This document shows, one piece after another, positions 33,496-44,903 of a DNA stretch of 64,000 nt. Below the pieces are notes generated by a model that saw only the letters and a list, made by a program, of their open reading frames with translations, had not been told where the DNA came from and searched no databases. Positions within the stretch are counted from its first letter, which is position 1, and each line of letters opens with the position of its first letter. Both the position numbers and the translations under genes were made by a program. Origin of the DNA: Epiperipatus broadwayi (lineage: Eukaryota; Onychophora; Udeonychophora; Euonychophora; Peripatidae); the NCBI GenBank assembly GCA_028023455.1, contig JAQFVV010000021.1, forward strand, positions 5,048,853 to 5,112,852, written 5' to 3'.

Positions 33496-35444
33496 GCGGC
33501 TCATCAATAACAACCATTTTTTCTTTAGAAATCTACATTATTCAGGTATTTACTCTCAGGTTAAAACCCTTGGTCAATCAGATATTCTCATTTCTATTGA
33601 TGTCTAGGCCACCAGTTTCATGGTATTATCATGCTAACATCTTCAGACTTATTTCAACTAATAAGTTAAAATACATTAAATTGTAACTGCAGGAATAGAG
33701 AAACTGCATACCATACTACAAGGTTAGAGATAGCCTTAAAATATATAGAGAAAATATAGTAATTGCTACACCATAAAAATATCCAAAATTGCAAATTTGC
33801 ATGAAGTTGATGCTGACTTTGACTCATACCATTAAATTTACTTTTTAATCACTTTTGTTTACTACAACAAACTTTGCAATGTTTTGTTGACAAACAGTTT
33901 CTGTGAGATTTTAATACTTCGTGCAACAAAAGATTTTCACCTTCAACAAATTTACACATTTCTCTTTCATACCATATGTTTTTTTTATATACATATATTC
34001 TTATCAATGAGAGCAATAATAGTATAGTAATTAAGTTAAACTGAATATTTTTCAGGTTCAAACATGGCCATGATTCTCTGTCTAGCAACCATCCAAAAGC
34101 CAATAAATGAATATGAAGCTATTCTTATCTAGAGAGGACTGAAACTGATAAAACTCTTATTACTATGTAAGAATGAAATCATTTATGTAAATTCAGAACT
34201 GATTGTTTAAGAAAATTACACTTCTGAAGAATTTAAAAATAAAAGCAATTTTGATAGTTATATCTATTTGAGACTTCTAAATGGAACACGGAATAAAATT
34301 TTAATAATCAAAAGTTCAAGCTTGTGATCAAAATTTAAAGAAAGCTGTTTAGAATCTATGGTGAATCCCGTGCAAATATTGGCACCAGAATCTCACAACA
34401 CAAGTACTTATAGCAAAAAATGATTTTAAATATAAATCTATTTTCTTAGAGCACAAAAAAGTCTGGCCACATTTTCAACCCAATAAACATTAAGATCATA
34501 TATACTGAACAAGATGACAGAATGCAAAAGGTAAAAGAGGCATGGTTTATTTCTAATAATTCCCACGCAATCAATAAAAGTGTTCTAAAAAATGGAATAT
34601 GTAAATTACTAATTTACATAAATTAGCATTCTATATAAATTATACAACATACCTGCAGTTCATGAGTGCTATGAATCTGGCTTCACTGGCCGAAAGCATG
34701 CTCAGACATTGTCTACATATATTCAAAATGTTAAAATAAATCAATTACAATTTTAAAAATGTACATAAATTCTTAGCAATTAAAGTAGCAGGGAGTCTGC
34801 ATTAGTACAAGTTGCTTGGGGCAACAAAAAAGTATGATCCAGAGTTGATGATTGATGGGGTAATACAAAGATGGGTCACCAATACGATATTATACACATG
34901 TTCATCAAAGTAGGAAAAAAGTACTCTCTCAGAAAATATAATGTTGCCACTCAGTGCCATATAATTAATAACATCATAAAACAAGTTATTGTGTTAGTCA
35001 ACCATCACGATACATTGAAAATATATAAAAACAAAAAAAATATTAAGGAGGTTCAATTTCCCCCAACTATAAAAATTAATACATTATAAAGGGAGTAAAT
35101 TGCAGTGCACAATAAATATGAAATAAAGCTCAGTCCAAAAATTAACTACCACAAATACTTTGTTTAGTCAGAAAAACATATAAAAAACCATTCCTTAAAT
35201 GAATCTGCACTCAAAACAATGACATCTTATGAATTACGTTATACTTGAGATGTTGCAACATAAAAAAAAAAAGTTTTATACGATAACTTCAAATCATCTC
35301 CCAAACTTATTGAGAGAAATATTATTTTCTTTAGCTAAGTTTAAATAACCGTTAAACATTAAATTTCCCACCTAATAATATTGCTGCTATGTAATTTTCA
35401 CTACACTGCTCTAATCTAATGAATGATTAATACAAATTAATATA
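33496..35444. other. A+T-rich non-genic sequence
   Basis: No supported gene. A weak tRNA-like stretch near 34010-34062 (AGTATAGTAATTAAG...CAGGTTCAAAC) might be an old SINE. ORFs of 60-84 codons here have no recognisable domain. Confidence 0.4.
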
Positions 35445-35552
35445 GGTCAAGTGTTGGTGGTCGAGTGGTCAGCACAGCTGCCTTACAAGCAGTTGTCCTG
35501 GGTGTGCGGGTTCACTTCCCGGCCGATGCTTGGACACATGAGAAAAAAATTA
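35445..35552 (+). mobile_element. tRNA-derived SINE (family S1), best-preserved copy
   Basis: GTGTTGGTGGTCGAGTGGTC (A box TGGTCGAGTGG), an anticodon-like arm AGCTGC-CTTACAA-GCAGTT, TGCGGGTTCACTTCCCGGC (B box) and a CGATGCT 3' strand that pairs with AGTGTTG as a 7-bp acceptor-like stem. An A-rich tail follows. The head most resembles glycine tRNA, although the loop would read UAC. It is called a SINE because diverged copies occur elsewhere with the same flank. Confidence 0.78.
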
Positions 35553-35654
35553 ATATATTTCATTAAGTCGTTTGTAAGGGAAAATTGTAAGGGCAGTAAG
35601 TTTGACACATCAATTAATCTGTAGTGATTGTCTATTTCTATATACCGAATAATG

Positions 35655-35825
35655 ATAAAGATATATGTAAGAAATTGTGATCTGGGCCAACTGATGAGTG
35701 CTGGTTCAGCATGAAATGTGCGTCTTGAGGATTATATATCTTTTCCATGTCTTTGGTCATATGTTTATGATTACACCCATCCACAAGTTGAAAAGTGGAT
35801 AGAAACCAGTCCCTACTTTGCATAG
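35655..35825 (+). mobile_element. monomeric copy of the ribozyme/tRNA-like family 2
   Basis: A single plus-strand arm matching the right arms at 14890-15075 and 61915-62090, with the order hammerhead, CATATG spacer, then a decayed tRNA-like end. No inverted partner, so family 2 also exists as monomers. Confidence 0.6.
35676..35736 (+). ncRNA. hammerhead-like ribozyme, family 2, core intact
   Basis: CUGAUGA at 35691-35697, stem II GUGCUG/CAGCAU around GUU, GAAA at 35713-35716, a short stem III (AUG/CGU) and GUC at 35722-35724. Inner stem I pairs CAA with UUG. An outer helix GUGAUC/GAUUAU (35677-35682 with 35731-35736) is kept by G-U pairs. All core bases are present. The short inner stem I and tight stem III loop make activity uncertain. 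Confidence 0.52.
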
Positions 35826-37017
35826 AAGTGGTGTAGTGAAAATTAGACTAAAGAAATATTATTCGTTAAGCGTATCTCTAATCTAAGAAATGACTAATAA
35901 AAATTATTAATTAAATGTCCCAATTTGGATTTTCAAGCTAATCTGATTATTTAAATTTACTAAATAAGTTTGTTTATTATTATGCAGAGTGAGGAACATC
36001 TCTTGGAAACTATTTCAAAGCCTTTCCCTGAATAAGACTGATCATTGTGAATTCTATATCTCTATATACAGTAAAATATTTCCAAGAATTTTAGATGCCA
36101 ATACATATTATTTTCACAATAACCCTAGATTTTGTAGTTTTATGCTCCAATAAGTACGTAAAGAATACCATAAATAAAATTATCATCTATTTCCAATTTC
36201 TTTTGAAGTATTGTAATATATTTAAACAACAACAATTACAAGTCTGTATATTATCCAATTTGCTTTAGATGTCTGACATTACATTTTCCACTGTCAAGTA
36301 AAATTTAAATAATCTAACAATCAGAAAACAAATTAAATAAAAGATTAGAAACATAATATCAGGACAAACAACAAGATTTGATTAGATAAAATTCTTTGCA
36401 ATGTTACATTCTCAGAAACCATTTCCTTCCTTCCATCTGTTTAAAATGACAATTTTTTTTAACATCTCTGAGAAAAGATAAATATTGTTCAGTTCATGCA
36501 GCCTTAGAATAACTTTGCTTTGCCAAAACACAAGAATAGAGATTACAAATGAGAGATGAACACATCACCCACAAAACAGAGACTCACTGGACAAGTTCTA
36601 TAAGAACATTGGTTTTTCCATCAGTAGCTAAAAATTTCTGATTTATTGTGAATCAACTTAGAATCCCAGGTTACAGAAAAATCATGTCCAGTTATAGGAA
36701 TTTATATTAATACATAAAAGCATAAATTATTTCCCCTGAGTACAATCACACTACAGCTTTATCACCATCAAAATGAAGGACCGCATATTATTAGTAATGA
36801 TATTTCAATTTTACCTCCAACATATTTTTTATAACCTATTAACCATATCACTCTTTTGCCATGTTAACTATGTGATATTTCTCATGTGAAGAAAGGGTTG
36901 AATACTTAGAACTATAATTAGCTGAAATGTTTATATATAAATAAAATCAGAAAATTTATTACATATAAAAGTAGCATAGCTACAGCATGGTTTTCTAAAT
37001 ATACTGATAGGTGGCAG
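35826..37017. other. A+T-rich non-genic sequence
   Basis: No supported feature seen. Confidence 0.45.
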
Positions 37018-37190
37018 CACTAACCATAGAGTTGACAAAGATTATGTTGTGGAAATGGGGTGGAGCAGAATATGGGAAAACATAGAGTGGGGAATAGAAA
37101 ATAAAGTGGCTAACAGGTTTCTCTGGATATAATTGCGAGAGATTCCTGACTCCATTTAAGGAGAAGCCACAGAACATCACATCACATGTT
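37018..37190 (+). mobile_element. 3' end fragment of LINE family L2x (ACATC tail)
   Basis: GAGTTGACAAAGATTATGTTGTGG...TGGCTAACAGGTTTCTCTGG...AAGGAGAAGCCACAG, ending in an ACATCACATCACATG tail. It matches the 3' ends at 38056-38228 and 59360-59515. Confidence 0.75.
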
Positions 37191-37199
37191 AAAGAAATT

Positions 37200-38230
37200 A
37201 AGTGTTTTCATATAATAAATATGATGTAGCTAGAATTGTATGGAAGGGAGTGGCAGTAGCAGGGTTAACATATGGCAACGATGTGTTATGTGTTAGTAAA
37301 GGAATATTAGATTACTTGGAAAAAATACAAAGAGAAGTAGGAAGACATGCATTAGATGCAGATGTGTGGATGGCAAAGGAGGCAATTCAAGAAGAAATGG
37401 GATGGTCAAGTTTTTATATAAGGGATACAAAAAGCAAAATGAAAATGTTGGTAGATTGCAGTTTATGGATAATAAAAGAATAGCCAAAATAGTATTTAAT
37501 TGGGCTATGAATAAAGGGCAGGCAACAAGATGGGTGAGAAAGGTAATGCAGTATGCAGAAGATTTGGATAAAGAATTTATGTCAGTATACTTGTACAAAA
37601 AAGGTGAGATGATTGTGTTAGGAGAATTGTTGAGTGTTATAGTGGTAAGGAATGGGATAGAAGAATCGATGCATTAATAAAAAATAGGGAGTTGGAAAGA
37701 TGGAGAATAAAAAAGAGTTTAAATATATATAGAAGTAAATGGAATATTGGGTGCAAGCTAATTTATGATAATAGCAAGGAAAGTAGTTTCCTGTTTAAGG
37801 CTCGAATGGGATCAAAGTTTAGCAATAGGGGATTATACATGTAAATGGAAAAATGTGGGTGTTTTAGTCTGCAAGTTGTGTAAGGAAGGCATAGAAAATA
37901 TTAAGCATCTGTTAATTGAATGCAAATGCCTGAAAGTGAAAGAGTACAAATAATGAAATTTTGGAAAAAATAAATATAAACAAAATGATTATACAGAAAG
38001 TGGGTTATTGATTTTTATGCTGGGTTTGGGAAAAGATAAGGGGGGTTTAGATATAAAAGCCATGGAGTTGACAAAGATTATGTTGTGGAAATGGGATGGA
38101 GCAGGATATGGGAAAACTTAGGGTGGGGAATGGAAAGGGAAGGTAAAGTGTTTAACAGGCTTCTCTGGGCATAGTTGCTGAGAGATTTCTGACTCCGTAT
38201 AAGGAGAAGTCACAGTGCATCACATCACGT
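37200..38230 (+). mobile_element. 5'-truncated non-LTR retrotransposon, family L2x
   Basis: Plus strand. The C-terminal part of a LINE ORF2 (see the pseudogene within) is followed by a roughly 270-bp 3' region and a decayed CATCACATCACG tail. A copy of the same 3' end stops only about 10 bases upstream, so the two lie head to tail. The family label is mine. Confidence 0.72.
37202..37955 (+). pseudogene. LINE ORF2 C-terminal region, frameshifted
   Basis: The first frame reads VWKGVAVAGLTYGNDVLCVS, then LEKIQREVGRHAL and AKEAIQEEMGWSSF. This is the region downstream of the reverse-transcriptase palm in many non-LTR elements. A frameshift near 37430 moves to NVGRLQFMDNKRIAKIVFNW. Further shifts lead to LIYDNSKESSFLFKAR and finally CKLCKEGIENIKHLLIEC, a CCHC-type motif typical of LINE C-termini (family knowledge). 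At least three reading-frame breaks; the polymerase active site lies upstream of the truncation. Clade not assigned. Confidence 0.68.
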
Positions 38231-40431
38231 TAATTTCAGTAGTGAAAATGGTATCTGTATTTTATGAAATGTTATAGTGAAAAACACAATGCTGACTAAT
38301 ATTTTGTGTATGTGTGTGTGAAAAAGAACTTCCTTCAAATATTTTTTTATGATAGTAAATTTTTGTCATTATTTATGACAATTATAGAAATTCTCTCTAG
38401 AATGCTCAAATGTCAAAGAAGTATGCAAGTTACAATAATCTTGCCGATTTTAAGGAGTTAGCTTCTGTAAGCACTAGTCTATTTAAATGCTGAAGCAGTA
38501 TATCCTTATTTAGAAAAAAGAATGCTTACAACTTCCAGACACATAATTGATCTATATAGTGAAAAATAATACTGGCACAATCAAATTTATTCCACTGCAA
38601 ATTTTCCATTCTTTTATCTTCTCTTGATAAAAATAAGTTACCTCACAAAATTTTTTATAAGTAACTCTGAAGAAGAATCATACTCATCATTAACTCTCGA
38701 CACACAAATTTCACAACTTAAGACATCTCATTTTCTAAAACCAAAAACATTTTAAAGAGTCTAAGAATTATGATATAAGCAACAGACTTCTTCAGAGAGA
38801 CACGAAACAAATTACTTTTTCCAGATTCACCACTGAAGCCATCTAGATTTGATCTTCTTAGGTACTATCAGGGATTTATCAATAGATTCAGAATCAACTA
38901 TGAACAATGTGTTTATCTGCTTTAGAAATGTAATTGAACAGTCTTTGACATATATAGATGATAAACAGACTTCGGAGAATATAATTGTACATATTTATAA
39001 AAAATAAAAAAAAATACAAAGTGACTTATACAGGAGATATAATAAAATAAAAAAAATAAACAGAATGAAAATGTTCTAATAATATATATATATGTATGTG
39101 TAAATAAGAAAAGCAATGGACCAAGAAAAAAGTAAGACTACATAGTAATTTGTTTTGACGGAAAATGAAATTCAAGAACAAGTTCAAATCGAAATGGCAC
39201 CAGACGAGATACTATGTAATACAAACTATGAAATATCCCATCTGTATACGTACTCAGAAATGGAATTGAATGATTTAATAAAGATAATAGCAAATTAATC
39301 ACCTGACTGGAATCTCTACAGATTCCATTGTAATGTTTGGGAATAGGTAACATTTTTAATTTTAAAAAATCTATACATTAAATAAACAAAATAGAAACAC
39401 ATATGGATCAACACCTTTACTCATATATATATAAAAAAACGCAGGTGTATTTCTAATTTAGTTGCAAAATCTTACACATTATTTATCTTATGTTCTTATT
39501 TACATTATTTCATTACATAAACACTAATTTCCATAATTTTCCTGAAGGTGGCAGTTTTTTTAATCAATTTATAATTTTTCACATTGATAGAGTTTTCTAT
39601 TCTCTGAAGTCTTTCATTTAATTAATTAAAAATACTTTGACAAAAGATTAATCTGCAGACTAGTTTTTTAATTTCCTTTTATGAATTTTGTCTTCGTTCT
39701 AATAAAAATAATATTTTAACAACGGTAAGTGAAATAGCACAAAATATGACAGCTTCATAATAAAGAAAAGTTTAAATCGAATCAAGCCGAGAGTTAAATA
39801 ACATTACTTGCAAATTAATTTGAGACAAATTAAATAAAATTATGAAATTAGAATAAAATATTTTCCAAGCAGAAATGTAATAAAATTATAACTTTTAAAA
39901 ACTAATTTTATCAATTTTTTTTAAAAAAGACCTAGCGACATAGGAAACTTATTTGCTATATTTAGCTTTAACAGAATGCGCGGTGAATTAAAAATACAAA
40001 CTTTTAAATATATACCGTGTATATTAGAATTAAATTATTTTTAAATTCAGGAAATATCAATTTTTAATGATCTAGACATTTCCAATTAAATTGATTATAT
40101 AAATTAGTTCCTGATATATTTTTTTAATAGCATATAATTTTAAAAAATTATTTAAATTATTTTAGTTTTAAATAAAAAATAATACAAAATTAAATATACA
40201 GAATATGATGGTTTATAACTAGATATGACTGACCAAGAATCATCTCTATAGTATTCTATAGTCTGGCAATGTCAATTTGTAAAAAAAATTAATACGTTTG
40301 CAATAAGATTATATATTATAGAGATTTGAATTTAGCCATTATTAAGAAATAAACTTATTTACAAAATCCCAAAATTGTTGAAAAAACGGTATACCACAAA
40401 TACTAAGCGTAATGTAAGCACTTAGACAAAG
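38231..40431. other. A+T-rich non-genic sequence
   Basis: No supported gene over 2.2 kb. Short ORFs at 38922-39353 are low-complexity. Confidence 0.45.
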
Positions 40432-42380
40432 ATCATCATCATCATCAACCATTATCAATCCACTGCAGGATGAAGGTCTCTCCAAGTTTAATCCATCTTC
40501 TCCAATCTTTAGCTTCTCTTCTCCATATCTCCCCTACACACTTTCTTATTTCATCCATCCATCTCACATGTGGTCTCTTACAATCTCTTGGAATCCAGTT
40601 TAAGATTTCAAGTGTCCATCAATTATAATCTCTTCTAGTAATATGTCCAGCCCAACTCCACTTTCAATCTTTTAATTTTTTTCAATGAGTCAGTAACACC
40701 TGTTTGTTCTCTTACCCATACATTGTTTTCGATCTCTTCTTGTTACTCCCAACATGCATCTCTCCATACTTCTTTGAGTGGTCTAGAGTCTCTGTATTGC
40801 TCTTCTATTAAGTGTCCAAGTCTCAGATCCATAAGTAAGAACTGGTAAAACACATTTGTTAAAAACCTTCCTTTTCAAACACATAGGCATATTTTCTTTT
40901 AGTATCAAGTTATTTCTACCACAAGCACTCCAATCAAGTTTAATTCTATGATTAATTTCATCCATTATGTTTCCATCTGTATTAATAATCTGACCAAGGT
41001 ATTTGTAACTGTTAAGTTCTAATTCATCATAATCAATCTTTATTTTCATATTTTGAGCAAATCGATTAAACATTACTTTAGTCTTTATAACATTTATCTT
41101 TAGTCCTACTTTCCTACTGTCATCTGATAACTCCTGCAACATTTCCTGCAGCTCTGAAGAATTATTTAAAAAAACAACTGCATCATCTGCAAAATCTAAA
41201 TGACTTAAATAATCTCCATTTACTTTCACTCCTTTAGTTTCTCATTTTAATCCACAAAATACTTTTTGCAACACTGCTGTAAAAAGTTTTGGAGATATGG
41301 AGTCACCTTGTCTTACACCTTTCTCAATGTTGACTTTCCCTGTATCATTATGTAATGTAATTGTTGCTGTTGCATTTTTATAAATATTCTTTAAAATATG
41401 ACAATGTCTTGGATCTATACCTTAATGATCCAATGCTTTAATCACTGAAGAAATGTTTATAAAATCAAATGCCTTTTCATAATCTACAAATCCAAAACAT
41501 AATGGCAACTCATATTCATTTGTCCTTTCAATAACTTCTCTCAATATCTGGATATGATCTACTGTCTAAAACCATTTTTAAATCCAGCTTGTTCTCTTGG
41601 TTGATGGAAATCCAATGTTCTCTGTAGACGAGTTATAATTATCTTGGTAAAAAATTTGTATAAAACTGATAAAAGGCTGATAGGTCTGTAATTTCTAATA
41701 TCTTCTTTATCACCTTTTTTAAATATTAATATTATTACTGCATTCTTCCAATCATCTGGTACATCTTTATCATTTAGACATTTGGTATATAACTTTGCTA
41801 AAAAAAAAATTCTATTTCTTCACCTGCTTCTTTTAATATATCAATTATAATTCCATCATTACCTGGAGCCTTTCCTTTCTTCATACATTTAATTGCATGT
41901 TTCACTTCTTCATTTAAAATTCTGGGCAATTCAGAAGATGTAATAGATATAGGAGGTACTTGTTCTTTATTACTATATAATTCTTGATAAAAGTCTTCTA
42001 CCCATTTCATGATGTCATCTCTTTTTTTAGTAATAATGCCATCTTTTTTTCTTACTGCAGATAGAAATTTTCTACCAATACCAAAATGTTGTTTTACATT
42101 CTTGCGACTTTTATTTTCTTCTACAGCTTTCCTTGCTAGTTCACAGTTATACTTTCTTATATCATTTTCAACTCTTTTATGTATTATTTTACAAAATTCG
42201 AGATATTCAATCCTTTTAATGCATCAATTTTGTATATCTTCATATTCCTTATTTTCTTCATAAATTCTCTAGTCTCAGTAAAAATTTTATTGGTCAATTG
42301 CTGCTTTTCTCTACCAGTTATCTTTGTTGCAGTTTTTAAAAGTGTATCAGTTATTGTCATATTAATTTCATTCAAATCTA
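40432..42380 (-). mobile_element. 5'-truncated RTE-type LINE
   Basis: Minus strand, from a GATGAT tail at 40432-40447 through the reverse-transcriptase region to about 42380, where similarity to the longer copy at 53863-56980 stops inside the endonuclease-RT linker. High similarity to that copy by eye, so both are relatively recent. Coding sequence is interrupted. Confidence 0.88.
40783..42010 (-). pseudogene. RTE reverse transcriptase, interrupted
   Basis: Read right to left: 42010-41798 encodes the RT entry region (KWVEDFYQELYSNKEQ...KKGKAPGNDGIIIDILKEAG). Then come several stops, with the YEKAF palm region still recognisable at about 41490. 41229-40783 (148 residues) carries HLDFADDAVVFLN, the FADD catalytic motif, followed by KVGLKINVIKTKVMFN and the C-terminal LPVLTYGSETW block. 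A stop just upstream of 41229 and others near 41430 and 41568 make it inactive. Confidence 0.82.
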
Positions 42381-42446
42381 CTTTGCTTAAACCAAAAAGA
42401 CCTCACATGACCTACAAAACATAACATGATCCTTGCTTACACATTT

Positions 42447-42921
42447 GGCTATTAGCAATTTTCTTCCAATCTCACTACATATATGCCATCTAGTGTGAAC
42501 TTTAGCAATCATAAATGCCAGAATGGTTGTGCTTAATAAATCCTTATCCAGTACTGTCCTATCAAAATATCCCCAAATTAGTTTCTAACCTAAAGCTTTC
42601 ATTAGTGAGAAGCTTTTAGATTTTTGAACAGTACACTAGGACCTTTTTGGATTTAATGGACCATTCCTTTAGCAGCAACTTTAAACTCCTTTGTTTTACC
42701 ACCAATCTACCAGCCCAAATTTAAAAACCTGTGAATTTTTCCAATCCAAGCCCATTTACTTGCATAGTTATATAGATATGAATTCAGTTTAATTTCTACA
42801 TATTATGATGGTCTTAACTTTTTAATAATCGAAGCACTAAAAATTCTGATATCTACTGGTTATAAAAGCTTACGCTATATGGCATAAATGTAGTGAGATT
42901 GGAAGAAAATTGCTAAATAGC
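42447..42921. mobile_element. diverged foldback related to hammerhead family 1
   Basis: Terminal inverted repeats of about 42 bases (TTAGCAATTTTCTTCCAATC...ATGCCAT at 42453, inverted to end near 42921). The left interior aligns with 19555-19650 (CCAGAATGGTTGTGC, ATATCCCCAAATTAGTTTC), including a decayed 42-nt ribozyme at 42570-42611. Older than the 19.5-kb copy. Confidence 0.6.
42570..42611 (-). ncRNA. decayed family-1 hammerhead
   Basis: Exactly the 42-nt spacing of the intact copies, with GAAA, the UGGGGA stem I strand and UUCUCA opposite it. CUGAUGA has become CUAAUGA, stem II is broken and the GUC site is AUU. Included as a fossil of the family; no activity is expected. Confidence 0.5.
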
Positions 42922-43929
42922 TCAACATAAACCAAACTCCTTTCAAATATCATCTCAAAATGCAACAGTAAAGGAGATATACTCACCAAGCTTGCTAAAT
43001 GCCAACTGAATTATGATTTTGTTACCTGAAAAAAATTATAAATCAAATCAATATCGTAAAACCATTTCTGATCCTTACTACAGTTAGGATTTGAACACAA
43101 GCTATAGGTGTGGTAGATTGATATCATGAAGTCTTTCAATATATGTAATGAGTATTTAATTATGTATAAAAGTATTAAAGCAAATCAGCAGAGAGCCATG
43201 GCAAATATAATTCATACAATAACAATATGACAACAACTATAACAAAATAATAATAAAAAGATGGAGAAAATGTGATTTAGAGACACATGAAGCAAATGGC
43301 TAAAATAACAAGGATATCAGAACTATATTTTTGAAATCATATAGCCCAAAATCAGACTTAAGAGAGTTCAAAGGATATCAAATTCATAAGTGCTTGATTA
43401 GTGGGAACCAAAACTAATTCCAGATAGATAGTTTCAAGAGAAATAATTGCGATCATTAAAGATAGAATAAACCCTAAATAAGTAAACTATGATTAGAAAT
43501 CATTGTTTACTGAAAGGGATTGTAGCCAAAAAACACATCACTGAAGAACTAATCATCGTAGAGAGCAAGTACACGTCGAAATATTTTATTATCTATTAAA
43601 ACAATCTGTCACAAGTTTCACAAGCAGATGGCTTTTTTGCCTTTCAAAGAGAATGTTTTCTGATGCAAATAAAATAAAACACAAATATTGAAGTAATGTG
43701 CACAAAGAAAAGCTCAAATATGACTGGAAGCTTTGGTTCCAGCTTTGAATCCCGAGATTCACTGATAAAAATAAAAAGCAGCAATAGGTTTGGGGATTAT
43801 GATCTGAATGTACTAACATTTGATAATCACTCATTACTAAAGCTTACCACATATGGAGCTAGAGTAAAGAGCTGTTCTTGCTTTAAGCATACAATATATT
43901 AGATAAACCATCATTTAGACTTCTCAAGC
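42922..43929. other. A+T-rich non-genic sequence
   Basis: No clear feature. ORFs of 68-81 codons at 43589-43902 overlap on opposite strands and match nothing I know. Confidence 0.4.
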
Positions 43930-44330
43930 ATTAAGAGTCCCCATACACCAACTGTGAAGCAAAACCTATCAGTCAGATTACCTTCTCCCAAATATAAAAT
44001 GATGATAAAACATATTAATTTGGGCAGCTGTGTCATTATTCTCTCTTGCCCTCATTATCAATCTGCATTAAATCACAACCAGATACTATTTGAATATTTT
44101 ATAAAACTAGTACATCCCCTAATGCAAATATTTCCAGACAACAATGCTATCCTTCAAGACAATAACACCTTAATTCATGTATCTAATCAAATAATGGTTT
44201 AAGTAAATATGAGAATATTATTAATAAATCTCCTCTAGTTATCCAATCACCCAATTCAAAAATATTTAAAGTTTGGTGGAATATTCTTGAATGAATAATT
44301 GAATATGTCTTTCTATATAGTTTGGGTGTA
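43930..44330 (+). pseudogene. Tc1-like transposase remnant
   Basis: The open stretch 43954-44202 (82 codons) contains LVHPLMQIFPDNNAILQDNN followed by TLIH. This matches the block around the second catalytic aspartate in Tc1-type DDE transposases (family pattern D-x-N-x-P-x-H). After a stop at 44200 the homology continues in another frame (VIQSPNSKIFKVWWNILE, about 44230-44295), where the family's SPDLNIIE..W has its third acidic residue; here that position is K. Upstream TPTVKQ is also family-like. Both the frameshift and the lost acid make it inactive. No terminal repeats identified. Confidence 0.62.
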
Positions 44331-44569
44331 ATATAACTTTATCCCACCTAGAATTCAAGCAGTTAAAATGAGCATCTTCCCACTCTAGTGCCATGATGGC
44401 AATGCATTTTAAACTCTAATTTCTAAGACTCATTTCTGGCTTTTTCCTGCCTAGTAACATCTGACTATGATTATTCTATAATAAAATATTTCCATGCATT
44501 AAAAAATATTTTCAAATAATATATATATATATACATATATATAGAGAGAGAGGGAGAATAAAAACTCAA

Positions 44570-44737
44570 TTTTAAACCTTATAAAATAAGATTAAAATTC
44601 TTATATATCAATTCCACCATCTTAACAACCGTTAATATATTAACAACGGATTCTACTTAAGAGGTGGAATATACCCGCTCTATAGCAAAGATTTTAATCT
44701 TATTTTACAGGCATTTTTAAAATTTTGTGTTTTATTC
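44570..44737. repeat. foldback repeat
   Basis: AATTTTAAACCTTATAAAAT..AGATTAAAAT at 44570-44598 and AATTCCACC..CTTAA are inverted at 44662-44737 (TTAAGAGGTGGAAT ... ATTTTAATCTTATTTTA). The centre holds AACAACCGTTAATATATTAA. A small MITE-like element, with a GA microsatellite just upstream (44541-44555). Confidence 0.55.
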
Positions 44738-44775
44738 TAGAATATTGTTATTACTATATTATTTATTTAAAACAT

Positions 44776-44903
44776 ATATAGAGAGGGAGAGGAGAGGGAG
44801 AGAGGGGGAGAGGGAGAGGGAGGGGAGAAGAGGGGAGGGGAGAGGGAGAGAGAGGGGGAGAGGAGGGGGGAGAGGGAGGGAGGGAGGGAGGGAGAGAGAG
44901 AGA
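44776..44903. repeat. purine-rich GGGAGA low-complexity tract
   Basis: About 128 bases of almost pure G/A on the plus strand, a strong compositional outlier in this A+T-rich window. Three ORFs across it encode R/E/G or S/L/P runs and are artefacts. It could form triplex or G-rich structures; that is inference. Confidence 0.9.

Noticed and set aside
35445-35552. A functional tRNA gene
   Set aside because: Cloverleaf-like with a possible acceptor stem, but diverged copies with different loops and shared tails occur at three other sites; treated as a SINE.
43080-43125. tRNA-like minus-strand stretch (GGATTTGAAC at 43088)
   Set aside because: Only a B-box-like string; no A box at the right distance and no second copy.
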